Shown: one piece after another, positions 53,001 to 64,000 of the stretch | Position numbering within the stretch: the stretch's first letter is position 1 | How the letters are laid out: every line of letters begins with the position of its first letter | Assembly: GCA_019914945.1 (NCBI GenBank) | Contig: CM034102.1 | Span: 13,319,501-13,383,500, forward strand | Source of the DNA: Typha latifolia | Taxonomy: Eukaryota; Streptophyta; Magnoliopsida; Poales; Typhaceae | Length of the DNA stretch: 64,000 nucleotides | Reading direction: 5' to 3' | The notes under the pieces: generated by a model | Told to the model about the DNA's origin: nothing | Seen by the model: only the letters and a program-made list of their open reading frames with translations | Database searches by the model: none | Made by a program: the position numbers and the translations under genes

Positions 53001-54760
53001 CATAAGTCCATAACAAATTTTTGATATCAACAACACTGAAGATCCATAACCATTTCCACCAATTTCATTGTCATTGCAATTACCATAACTAGTAGTACCA
53101 CTGTTATCTAAGGCACCAATACCACAACCATCAAATAAACAACAACACCTCCAATGATGACATAACATATAGGGCAATATTTAGAAACAAAAATTCACTA
53201 TTTCCACTACAATCATCTCTATCATTATGAAGTTAAGAAAACAACCAACCATAGAGCCAAAACCACTATTGACACCATTAACAAAAAAAGATAATAATAT
53301 CATCACCAAAATTAGAAACATCACCATCAACAACAATCACATAGTAACTCGTAAACCACAATATCACCATAAAATAAGCAAAACCAAAAGGACTACACAT
53401 CTACCACTAAGATCATCACCAATATCAGTCAATCAATAAAAACAACAATAACATCATTAGCAACAATCATCACTACTAACACTGGCATCATTATTACAAC
53501 AATAAAAGCCATCACAGCATGACACAACACAAGCCCATTACAATAATGAAAAAAAAATAGTTGTGAAAGATAGTAACATTAGTTAGCATCGTTACCATTA
53601 TGGCTACATCAAAAAAAAAAAACAATGTCACCGCAAACAAATCACCAATCTGAATACAACACCTCAACCACCATTACATGAATATCAACGAGACAACATT
53701 AGTAACAACATGTAAGAAAATTTAAGAATGACAAAACTATCACAATACCCCAACATGAACAGAAAAAAGAAACATAATTAACACACCCTCATCATCAATT
53801 TTTGCCATCACTACCAACAACCGCAAAAGTAACAATAATATCCTCAAATACAAAAACATCACCAAAAAATATCTAACTATATAAATCACTATATCCTCAA
53901 TGATCAACATAACCAAAGACTATATATTTCCATTACTAAAATCATCACCACCACTAGCACATCTATAAGACCAACAATATCATCATCAAATTGCTAACAA
54001 CCACCACCATTTAAGCACCACTGTCATTAGAGAAACAATAAGAACAATGATAACAGAATCAACCAACAGTGAGATAATCTACAGATAAACAAATAATAAT
54101 AAACATCACCACAAACACCAAAACAATAGCAACAAAAAACTGTCATCACCATAACCCACACCACAATCACTAATATCAGAATTAGAAAAACAAACATCAC
54201 CAATAACCACTATTATTGATACCACCATAAAATCTCAAACATAAAAAAGAAAGATAAAACCACACCACAACCATCACAATCAACATGCACAACAGTAACA
54301 ATGACAAACATAATAAATAGCATAACACCAACAAAACAAAATATATAACTAACTATAAATATAATACCATACGACCACAGTCATTGTCACATACCATCAC
54401 CACCACAATAACAACAACAACGACAAACATGACCACAACATCACCACCATAATTAGTATGGCGATAACACGTGCAACAACAAAAAGATTATAACTATAAA
54501 TACAAAATCACACAACTATCATCATCAAATATGCGCACCAATAACAATGACAAGCACATCAACCACCAGTGAAAAGATAACTATTATTATTATCAATATA
54601 TGAACAAATAACAATAATCAACACCACGAACACCAAAGAAATAGGAATAAACAACTATTTAACAATAAACAACAACACAAACACCAAAGCAATAGGAACA
54701 AACAACTATCGTCACCATAACTAACACCACAACCACTATCAAGTTACCAACAAACATTGT
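50060..54760. repeat. A/C-rich, G-poor low-complexity block with internal duplication
   Basis: Outside an interruption at 51650-53000, the plus strand is made mainly of AAC, ACC, ATC and AAT triplets with very little G (for example three G in 51421-51480). It is not a simple tandem array. A segment at about 50915-51345 recurs, diverged, at about 53665-54160, offset by roughly 2.8 kb, and part of it recurs again at 54560-54730. A shorter pair is at about 50221-50300 and 50540-50610. The open frames here are Thr/Asn/His/Ile-rich translations of the repeat and are not genes. Confidence 0.85.
51740..52830 (+). repeat. Degenerate array with TGGTGAAGTC core and a 205/219-bp tandem unit
   Basis: The core TGGTGAAGTC or a close variant (TGAGGTC, TGATGAAGTC) recurs about every 50-110 bases from about 51747 to 52800, often preceded by CTTGAC or CAGCCTTGA. 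Within it a long unit beginning AATAATAAAACCACT starts at 52323, at 52528 and again, cut short, at 52747. It interrupts the A/C-rich block and has balanced base composition. No open frame crosses it. Confidence 0.75.
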
Positions 54761-55660
54761 GTACCAAGACCACTATGAATACCTCAAACATGAAAAAGAC
54801 AGCCACAAGCACAATATTGAAATTATTTGGCTCACACATGCATACGGCAACATGAAAGAACATTTTGCACATTTTTTTACATTCAGTGGGACAATAGGCT
54901 CATGCACATGTTTGCACATGTATAAGAATGCTCATGCAATAAAATCGTGCACTTGCTTACTACGTGGCACGCAAATGAATAAACCTTGTGTAGTCACAGA
55001 TAGGCCGTCATGTAGAGGAACTTGCACACTCAACCATAAGCTAATGCACACATGAACTAGCAGGTGCATTAACTAAATAATTTGCATGTATGCAAGCATG
55101 ATCTCACACAACAATGAATAAATAGGACTATGTCTGCAAACAAGCACTGAATCTTGCTTTTGCTCAAGTCGAAGAAAAGTACACATACATACAAAGAATT
55201 TACTGGCACTTGCAAGCTCATGCATTTACAAATTTGTGCACAAAGAAACAATATTGCACGTGCACACATAAACTAGCAACCTATCGAATTCAAGATCTAA
55301 GAATGGAAATAGTTTAGAGACTCTAGAAGATAGAAAAATATTACTTTTCATCATACATAGGAGAAGAGGTGAAGAACAATCCCATATTCCCATATTACGA
55401 TACGAGTAATATAAATGAAAAAAAATGTGGTCCAATCGAAAAAGTTTAGTAAAATTTTAAAATGAAAAGACAATAGCATATGAGATCCAATTTAAGACTA
55501 AGATGAAGCTATAGATATTGGAATAATTATACACATAATAGGAGCATCATCTAGTAAAAAAAGGATTGATGAGTGGTTTTAAATAATTGTTGCTTAAATT
55601 AGGCCAAAAATCAGATAAAGCGTATTGTTTAGAAGCAAGAAACTTTACTACATAACTTAC
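54761..55660. other. Spacer rich in TGCA/CATG motifs
   Basis: Between the A/C-rich block and the next direct repeats. Short motifs such as GCACATG and CATGCA are frequent at 54830-55270. Open frames of 60-98 codons exist on both strands but resemble no family I know. Confidence 0.4.
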
Positions 55661-56376
55661 AAGAAATATTGATAAAGCAGATCTGATGGAATGAAAAGAT
55701 GTGCTAAATAAAATATCAGAACAATAAAACTTTTGCAAATAAAATTATAATTTCAAATAACTTACAGCTAATACGGCAGAAAAAAATAGCAGGACATAAG
55801 GATGCGGTTGACTTTTAGAAATCAATATGTGAGGTATTAGGTATCAACATCAAAAGAATCTATTTAAGGTTCTGTAAATAATCTGAACCATTTGATAAAT
55901 AGCTAGGATATAAATAACATAGCAATGGAGGTAAGCTTACACTAATAATCCATGGATACAATTAAAACTCAAGAATTTGGATCATCTAGAGATTATAAAT
56001 AAACAATATGGAATAGATTTAGCAATTAGCACCACCAACATGCGAGGACCAAAAGAGATCATGAAATAAAGCCCGAAGATATGGCAAAATCAAGGTAAAA
56101 AATATTCAAACCTATATCATAATATGGAAAAGCTAGTAGAGAAATGAACAGCATCTACAGTTCTTCCAAGAAATATATATAAAGCAAATCTGATGGAATG
56201 AAAAGATGTGCAAGATAGAATATTAGAACAACAAAACTTTTGCAAATAAAATTATAATTTCAAATAACTTACAGCTAATATGACAGGAAAAATAGCAGGA
56301 CATAAGGATGCAGATTTGACTTTTAGAAATCAACATATAAGGTATTAGGTATCAACATCAAAAGAATTTATTTAAG
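55661..56376 (+). repeat. Two ~210-bp direct repeats
   Basis: The segment at 55661-55871 recurs at 56168-56376 with about 85-90 percent identity by eye; both contain GATGGAATGAAAAGATGTGC, a TTTCAAATAACTTACAGC stretch and TAGCAGGACATAAGGATGC. The spacer is about 300 bp. A piece just before the second copy (GAGAAATGAACAGCATCTAC, 56141) recurs at 57695. The second copy abuts the copia relic, so these may be parts of a decayed element. Confidence 0.75.
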
Positions 56377-56403
56377 CTTCGGTATGTCAGATCTAACGTG
56401 ATT

Positions 56404-56548
56404 TCTCTTCTATAGTTCGTACTCAGTTCAGTCAATCTATTAAGATCTTCCAGTCTGACAGTGCTCGGGAGTACCTTTCCTCTGAGATTCATTCTATTCA
56501 TGTTTCTGCCGGCGCTCTACCTCAGCAATCGTGTCCCTATACGGCAAA
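56404..56548 (+). mobile_element. Ty1/copia integrase fragment (relic)
   Basis: A short open stretch reads VRTQFSQSIKIFQSDSAREY and then LSSE, and finally LPQQSCPYT. This is the familiar part of the copia integrase core around the second catalytic Asp (the usual form is FQSDGGGEY) and the QQLSCPYTPQQNG region. The frame breaks right after PYT, and the downstream Glu region, reverse transcriptase and LTRs are not visible. It is a truncated, inactive relic of about 145 bp. Confidence 0.8.
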
Positions 56549-58001
56549 TGCCCCTTTATCATTCAATGAGAAATACATTCACCAAAATCCTCTCTTCTCC
56601 TCTTCTCCTTTATCTTATCTCAACCTATTCTAGGTTTGGATCTTCTATTGTTACATTTGTGAATATTTTAAATATACCCATATCATGAATTACTATTTTA
56701 ATAATTGTGTCTTAGGCAAACATGTGTGTGATCCTAGTTCTAGTATACACCAAGTAGAAGTGCTCACAATCTAGAAAGGCCTAAGATATTATAAAATATT
56801 TCCATATATCATGAAAACATACTGATACTAGTAAAGTATCTAATTTTATTATTTACAATTTTATGCTCAACAAACTCATTTCCTAGAGCAGTAATATATA
56901 CTATTAATCTATTCATTTTTAAAATACATACATAAGATACATTGAGATAACATATGAAAAATGTAACATTCTAGTATATCCTGATTGTAATGTTACTCAC
57001 TAACACTGAATCACTGACAACATAAATTATTGTGCATGGCAAATGGATTCCAATAATATTAGATGCTTCCTTGATACATATACAAAAACTAATTGTTAGG
57101 AGTTCCTATTTTCACTAAAAGTGATACAGAACAACATAATGATTGCAATTTAAGCTCACAATTAGGAAAGTAATCCCTATTCACAGCAAGCAAAAGTTAC
57201 TTCTTATATGCATCAGAACAAAAGCTATTACCCAACTCTTCATAATAGATTTCATAAACTAGCTAGAAAGAGAGTCCTGTTCCTAAAATCTATATTCTTT
57301 TGATGACTTAAAGAGAGTGAAGAAACAAAGAGCATGTTATGATCTTGACACCTTTTAACATGATACTTGTCCTTTACAAAACCTACCTTGTCTGGATATG
57401 CTCAGATTTGAAGATCTATTAGTTAATGGAGGCTCTGATGAAACAAGATCTAATTGTCTTTAACACTGCAAAATGACATCATTTTAAGCCATTATTTCTT
57501 AATTTATATAAAATCATACTAACAGCAAAAGGAGATATTGCAAGAAAATACCTGCCCATTGGAGAGATAATCTTTCTTAAGGCTTTGGTAAAAATGATCC
57601 TCAGGTGGATTTCAGCCACAGTAATACGTGCTTAGTAGGGACAAACAAATCAACCAGTGTGATTAGAAGACCGAAGGACTATGAAGTAACCCAGTAGAGA
57701 AATGAACAGCATCTACAGTTCTTCATATTTCTTTTCTGATTATCACTAAAAAACTACATTAGTGATGAGTTATAGAAGAAACTACAATGGGTTCCATTAA
57801 GAAGGATAATTCCTTGATACATATACAGAAAGTAATTGGTCAGACTCATAGGAGATCCTATTTGCACCAGCAATACTAGCCTAGGGAGGGATGATCAGAT
57901 CAACAAGAATGCTATTATAAGACCAAGAAACTTTACAACCTAATACTGAAATGATTGAATGTTTCTTTCATCCCTTCCATTTCTGATTCAGTAAAGAACA
58001 G
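56549..58001. other. Intergenic region, no gene recognised
   Basis: AT-rich sequence without a supported coding exon. It may contain the 3' untranslated region of the possible leftward gene at 58002-58537. It also holds the repeated GAGAAATGAACAGCATCTAC motif at 57695. Confidence 0.45.
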
Positions 58002-58537
58002 CTAACGCCTGACTTTCTTGATCGTCACTGAAAAAGAAAAACCCACATCAATAATAAGTTATAGAAGAATACCAAGTTGAAAGTGAAAGCCAATTGTCAT
58101 GCCAACAACTTAGAATTCCGATTTTTATCAGAGAGGAAAGCTGGGAGTTATTGTGGAGTAGAGCTTTAAATTTTCTTGAAACTGCAAGAAATGGTAATAA
58201 CGCTGCACAGGGAATTATCAAATACATCTTAGTTTGCCTTAAATAAATCTTGATACTACAAAGTAACGAGGAGATGAAATATATGACATTTACCTTTTGA
58301 GGCTAAAATAACGAGGAGATGAAACAATGATACAAAACGTTTAAAACCCCAATCACGAATATAGGAATTATAAAGCGCGGGGGGCAGGGTTAAATCAAAC
58401 CGAAGACAGAGAGAGGCTTCAGCAATAAGGGTATCCTCGTCGATCTCTTCATTGTTGCAATGAAGAATCTTGGAGTGCAGACTTTGTAGGTGAAATGGAA
58501 ATGAAAAAAGAATTGGGGAAACAGCAGACAGAGCCAT
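58002..58537 (-). CDS. Possible small unrecognised protein gene, two exons
   Basis: I do not recognise this family. A start at 58537 opens a frame beginning MALSAVSPILFSFPFHLQSL. It reaches a good donor (AAAAG|GTAAAT) at 58294 and can join an acceptor at 58028 (TTTTTCAG) in phase, ending VTIKKVRR, for about 89 residues. The N-terminus is hydrophobic and could be a targeting peptide. The setting is promoter-like: an 80-bp GA tract lies 260 bp upstream and a TATA-like element about 590 bp upstream. It could equally be a noncoding transcript or a chance frame. Confidence 0.3.
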
Positions 58538-58792
58538 AATAGAATATCAAATTAGAATGGACAAGAACACAAGTAATTCCGAATTTAAATCGAAAACAAA
58601 TTAAATCTAAGGAAGATTGAACGAAACCCTAAGACCCCGTTAAATGATCAACGTTAAATGACCAAGAATTATTCCTACAAATGTGGAGAAGCCATATTGA
58701 CCCAAATCACAAGAAAGAGAGGAGAAAAGATAAATAAAGAATAAACATAAAATAAATTCCAATTTCAAATCTAACGATCAATTAAGCCCAAG

Positions 58793-58795
<3 letters not shown>

Positions 58796-58875
<80 letters not shown>
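58796..58875. repeat. (GA)n microsatellite, about 40 units
   Basis: An uninterrupted AG run of about 80 bases, the longest microsatellite in the window. On the minus strand it reads as a CT tract upstream of the possible gene at 58002-58537, as in many plant 5' leaders. Confidence 0.98.
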
Positions 58876-58877
<2 letters not shown>

Positions 58878-59120
58878 GAGGAATAGCAGAATCGTTCTCC
58901 TCCACCACCATTTCAGACTGCCGTCTTCCATCTATGATGATAATCTCGCGGAGATGGGAAGAGAGATTTGAATTGACGTACAGAGGAAAGGAAGGAGCAG
59001 AGAGAGAAATTTGAAATGAGGAAGTGAGGAATAGACGAAAGGAAAGGAGAAGAGAGAAATTTGAAATGAGAAGCAGACGGAAGGAGGAGAGAAATTTGAA
59101 TTGAGGAAGAGAGGAGAGGG

Positions 59121-59131
59121 CTTATTTAAAG
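59121..59131 (-). promoter_or_regulatory. Possible TATA box of a leftward promoter
   Basis: The minus strand reads CCTTTAAATAAG here, followed by CT-rich sequence and then the GA/CT microsatellite. The purine-rich patch at 58880-59150 (minus strand pyrimidine-rich) looks like a plant core promoter and leader. This is a weak call. Confidence 0.25.
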
Positions 59132-60462
59132 GCTCTCGACTGGAATTAAAAGGTCGGGAAATTCAAATTTACGGAGAGAGCCGTTTGAAAATATTAGGGA
59201 AAAGAGGAAAATTGTGTATAACGTATAGACGAATAATTAATTATTTATTTATTTTAGACGTATAGTTATTAAAATACCATAATTGCCTTGAAAATTATTT
59301 GACTCTTTAGAAAATAGCATTCTGATTAGTTTTTAACAAAATAGTAATAGAATATTCCTATAGTTATTAAAATTAAAAGTGAATAGCTAAAGTATCCTTA
59401 ATTTTTGAACGGTACAACATTCAATAGCTTTCGAACCATTTTAACAATTTACCTATGAATAAATGATCATTTTAAATATAAATTTAATTTTGATAGTGAT
59501 TAATTAGATTTAACTAGAATAATAATTTTAGTGGTAATTATAATATGGTACGACAATTGTTTCAAAAGTTTAAGAGTTGTAATTATGTACAAGTCTGATT
59601 TTTTGTTTTACTTTGTAGAACTAACCAAGTTCAATTATACAACACCATATTACTATTGTGTGAGTGCTTTATTTTTTTCATAAGAAACTAAAATACCTAA
59701 AATACTTCTCATCTCAGCCTCAAAATCTTGTTGTCTTATTAATTTTACCTTGACCTAACAAAAAAAAACTTAGGGATATTAAGTTTACTTTACATTTATA
59801 ACTAATTTAACTTACTATATAATAAAAAAACTAACGGCAAGATGTTTCTTGGATGAATGATAAATATTGATACGGTAGGGTGAGTGACAATAAAGATAAA
59901 ATGCATGATAATTTTGATAAATTTCTCAAATTTTTAACAGATAAAAATGGTTGCCCATTCGGGACAATCCCAAAACTTCTTTCACTTCCATCTAAACTCC
60001 AAAAATTTGGGATCAGTATGGAGAAACTGTGAATTACACCTAATTTTTGATACCTAAACAATTATTGGAGAAGAGGCAAGAAGCTCTAGTAGTGTTTGGG
60101 GAAAAAAAATCTTCCTCCCTCATTTAAGAGATTACCAATAACAATGAAAAGTAAAATATGAATGCAGCATCAAAAGATAAACATGCATGGTACATTGTTC
60201 ACTTGATGACAAATAATGGGTCCTCTGCAAGCATCTTTCATTAATTTACAACTATTTCAGATATATCTAGTGGATGGTAATATGAGAAAGAACAAAAACA
60301 AATAGCTGGTAGATTTAGCAGCAGTTGTTTATTTTATGTATTACTTAAGGTACTACCATACAATGGCCTTGTTATCAGATTATCCATTCTCGTTCTTAAT
60401 GAATGATTTTCCAATTAGCTTTGCCAGGTTGAGTGGAAACGTCTTGATCTAGGGTTTCACTG
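59132..60462. other. AT-rich intergenic spacer
   Basis: No supported coding exon. The last 100-200 bases before 60463 are likely the 3' untranslated region of the leftward NAD(P)-binding gene. Confidence 0.5.
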
Positions 60463-63400
60463 TCATTGCATCTCTTCAGCTTTCTTAATTAGCTGCACAA
60501 ACCATTCTTGCCAGTCTGGAACGGTTTCCTCGCCATTTACCACCTTAGAATTATTTAACAATACTCGTTAGTCATCTTTTTACATGAGACATGATTTCTT
60601 TCAATTATATGAAATGAAAAGGAAAAAAAAAACTAAAGATAACTTCACAGCCTGTTCATTTTTGTGAAAAAGAAAAAAGAAAAAGAGGAGAAAAACTATA
60701 CAATATATTCCAGCTAACCTCAAAAACCAGCCCTTTTGTTGGAACTGCATCAAGTGCCTCCACACAGATGCGGGCCGCATCTTCTTTGCTTATTCTTCCC
60801 TTCGCTGCTACACCCTGAACATGGTTTATATATATACACAATAAATTTTCGCAACTAAAGGTGCCTTGGTTCACTTCAAACCAAACATATGATATGATCC
60901 ATTTTCTTGGATTATCAGATATTCTTTAATCTCAAAATAACTGACTGAATAAATTTCACTATAAGACCATAGCATTGCAGAATGAGTTATTTAATAAGAT
61001 AATTCAAGAATGTTCTATCTCACCGTTCTTCCTGTTTGTGCTAGTAAGATAGAATAAGGATGATTCACAATGCATTCTTAATATTGCATGCAACTGTACT
61101 TGCAGTCAGTTGTAGTTCTTATACCTCATTAAAGCTAAAACCTTGACTGCCACCAGGAGTACTTTGCAGTGAACCAGTTCTTATTATCGTATATGGGATC
61201 CCAGATGTAGTCACCACTTCTTCATCTCTTTCTGCCAGCTTCCTTACGTTGCTATATAGCATAGCTTGCAGTCCACTGCTGCCTCTATAAACAGCCAGCT
61301 GCAACCTTATTAAAATTCATAACCCAGGATTAGTACACATAATGCATGCACTGGTGATTGTAATTAGAGGAACATAAACGTAAGATAAGCGAGAACCTGG
61401 GAAAGAAGAATAATGTGCTGCACACCTTTCATTAACCCAACTTCAGAAATGAACCCATCCTATTAAAAGATCAAAAAGTCCAGTCTTTACATCTCTCTAA
61501 GAAGGCTTGAATTGAAGTTTTGAAAGAGGTGGAGCAACATTTCAAAAGAAAAAAAGAAGAAGAGATAAGCATGCAATTATACAAAAGTTCACAAGCTTAT
61601 AATTAAACAGTTAACATTAAAAAAAGGGTTCTACATTGAACTCTTTAAACTACAATATTCGTTAAATTTTGCAGGTATTCTCTACCTGAGTGCATATGAA
61701 GTCCTGTGGTTATGATAATTGCACAAAATCTCTGCTCACATATCAAGGTGAGATTTATAACTAAATACCCATATTAGCCATTCTTCTCTTTCTCTAGCTA
61801 ATTATTTGATGTCCACTGAACCTTTGCCATTGAAAGTCAAGTGTTGCAGACTGATCTCCTTTCTTGTTTATCTCATCCTTTGGCACCCATTTGGTTCTTG
61901 ATTAGAAAGTTTCCTATTATAGATTATGGACGCTACTCTAGATTTGTAACCAAGCATCAAATTGTTCCTACTCTACGTTAGCAATACTATTCAAATTATT
62001 CCACACATAAGCCCAATTATAAGTTTACCCTTGATTTTAATAAAAGCAGTTCACATGTTATGTCAAAAATTCCCTCTCCTCTTTTCTACCATCCACCTAT
62101 CTTATTCCACAATAAAAAGTTTTTGCTCAATTTACTCACTCAATTTTACACATATCTCCTCTTTCCTGCACCCATCTATCTTACTTTTTACTCAAGAAAC
62201 TATGTAATGCATGCCTACAAGAAATGAGAACTCTATAATTTGATTTTTTATACCAAAACAAGAGTACTTGAATCAATTTCTACTTATATATACTTTTATC
62301 TCAATTTTATATTATATCAAAATTAATTATTGCACAACTATTCTAGTTTACAACCATGCATCATATTTCCCTACTCTATATTACATATATAATTTTAAGA
62401 ATAAGAACTTAGAATGGCTACTCTAGATTTTCCCTTAAGTGGAAACTAAACAAGGCCTTGGTGCTTGGTCAAGATGGCACCTAACTAACTAGTTAAGACG
62501 ATCACATGCCTCATTATTTGAGGGCTGAAAATGTTCAAAATTACAAGTGCTACATGTATAATATCAACTCAACTGGACAGAATCTACAGCCTCAAATAGA
62601 AGTACTAAAGAAGTCATCAAATTCTTCAGAAGTCCAACAACCAACCAAAGTCAATGACCAACTTGAGCAACCTTGGCTTAAAGTGGAGCATCTTAAAATG
62701 GATAGTCTCCAACAAAATACCAGAACAAAGAATAAAAAATGACACGATTATGACACCTCTGCAAGAAAATCCATTAAACTAAAGAATGCGGAGAACAGGA
62801 ATCAGCATAGTGAATTTCAAGTGCTCAATATACATACATGGCCAGCGCAAATTATTGCACGAACACCTCTTAAAGCTTTTGAAAGAAAGGATTTGTCTTT
62901 CACATCTCCGACCATAGACTGTGAAAGAGAACAAGGTGAGAAGAAAGGTCCAGAGTACCTCAGAATATATTTCACATCAGGAGCAAAAGGTGATTGTGGC
63001 AAATAGACTTCACATAAGAACTTCATCATGTAAAAAGAAATATTAGCAGATGCTGGAATGCTTACCTCAACATAAGTTCCAAAGGAATCAACAGCAGCCT
63101 GCTTATCCTTGACCAGTGCTTTTATTCTAGCACGCTTGAGAATCAGCAATAGTATTACCATCTTAAAAATAACCAATACAATAAGATCAGGAGCTTGTCA
63201 AATTAGTAAAAAGAAAACTCGATTACTCGTATGATGCAGGTGCATATCCGGTGATAATCAACTCTGATAATGATGGACAAGAAATATAAATAAAAAATAT
63301 AGATAATTTGGCACTGTAAAATGTAGTACTTGTTTTACAAGCTGAGATAAGAAATTCAAGTCTAGAGTACCAACCTGACCAATTTCACTTTCACCATCGG

Positions 63401-63609
63401 TCACCAGCACTGCATCTCTAGCTTCCTCACTTTCTGTGCTTCAGTCCAAAGTATGATGAAAAAAAAAAAAATCAAAATCCTTTAAAAGTAAACTTCATGC
63501 TGGAACTTTTCGCTAGTTAAACCTGAAGATTCATCCTCCTCAGCTTGAAGACCTCCATCCTGTGGAAGTAAATCTGGTGCTCCATACCACTTCCTCAACT
63601 TAGGCCCAC
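60463..63609 (-). CDS. NAD(P)-binding Rossmann-fold protein (atypical SDR, Tic62/NmrA-like), 3' part
   Basis: An atypical short-chain dehydrogenase-like protein of plants, similar as I recall to Arabidopsis At1g72640, probably plastid-located; the substrate is unknown. Eight exons are visible: 63609..63523, 63433..63375, 63161..63066, 62918..62838, 61459..61397, 61298..61125, 60814..60719 and 60543..60463. All are in phase, 244 residues plus stop; the 5' exons, including any transit peptide, lie beyond the right edge. An acidic linker (AEEDESS) precedes the first strand, AVLVTDGESEIGQ, which stands where Rossmann proteins have a glycine-rich loop. Then come KRARIKALVKDKQAA, MVGDVKDKSFLSKALRGV, HIILLSQ, LAVYRGSSG, GIPYTIIRTGSLQSTPGGSQ and ISKEDAARICVEAL. 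It ends FVQLIKKAEEMQ. The YTIIRTG stretch is a family hallmark. The family call is firm, the function is not. Confidence 0.87.
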
Positions 63610-64000
63610 CTATATATGAACTACCCATACTTTATCCATTTAAAAGCAATGAGCATATTTCACTTAGTAAGCAAATATAAACATGACATGCAAAATTTCT
63701 AATACAACACAAATGTAAATAAAATTAAATCTTGAAGGTCCACGATTAGACAAAATCATTATCTGTAAGCAAGAACGCGAGCTTTGCTCGAACAAATTCT
63801 AGCATACAATCAACAGAAAATTTACATCTAAAAGCTTTTGCTTGAACAAATTCTAGCATACATTCAACAAAAAATAAACTTCTAAAAGATGAAATTTTTC
63901 TGCAGCCAAATCATTCCGTAGTCAAATGGCTTTTTAATCTCAAACATCAATATCCAGAATGTGTATATGGATTAGAATGATACTAAAGGGGCTCAAATTC
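63610..64000. other. Intron of the NAD(P)-binding gene up to the window edge
   Basis: No further upstream exon could be supported. Two near-identical stretches containing GCTTGAACAAATTCTAGCATACA (63786 and 63840 region) form a short duplication of about 50 bp. Confidence 0.5.

Noticed and set aside
50234..53439. Several 60-93 residue open frames rich in Thr, Asn, Ile, His or Val
   Set aside because: Direct translations of A/C-rich low-complexity repeats; no start context, splice chain or domain.

Overview
This window is nuclear DNA from a flowering plant. It holds intron-rich genes with GT..AG splice sites, plant-only families (GRF, ELF4-like, stress-enhanced protein), AT-rich introns and spacers, and many microsatellites. 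A GC-rich first exon in the NRAMP gene next to AT-rich introns fits a monocot, but I cannot name the species. There are no prokaryotic or viral operons and no CRISPR arrays.

Layout. 1-1251 (-): 5' part of an NRAMP metal transporter that runs off the left edge. 4811-6861 (-): a two-helix light-harvesting-like protein, SEP1 type, complete in four exons. 8264-20555 (-): a 17-exon F-box/leucine-rich-repeat gene of the FBXL15/SLOW MOTION type. 28184-29293 (+): a growth-regulating factor (GRF) carrying the miR396 site. 33491-33835 (+): an ELF4-like clock-family protein in one coding exon. 37179-45696 (+): a 14-exon DWNN/RING/zinc-knuckle E3 ligase of the PQT3/RBBP6 type. 60463-63609 (-): the 3' part of a plastid-type NAD(P)-binding Rossmann protein that runs off the right edge. 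A possible small gene lies at 58002-58537 (-). I joined exons by hand by matching splice sites and phase, and each model stays open through every junction.

The 15 kb from 45.7 to 60.4 kb is gene-poor. It holds a 4.7 kb A/C-rich, G-poor low-complexity block with internal kilobase-scale duplication, a degenerate array built on a TGGTGAAGTC core, a Ty1/copia integrase relic and an 80-bp GA tract. Smaller mobile or repeat candidates are a tRNA-derived SINE-like head in an F-box gene intron and an element bounded by direct repeats near 30 kb.

The genes are independent plant loci (metal transport, photoprotection, auxin/meristem regulation, growth control, clock, ubiquitination, plastid redox). 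They do not form a cluster or pathway. The best leads are a GRF with an altered WRC spacing and an altered bulge in its miR396 site, a PQT3-like protein with its zinc knuckle after the RING plus a possible poison exon, three phased DRE-core repeats in that gene's promoter, and the A/C-rich duplicated block.
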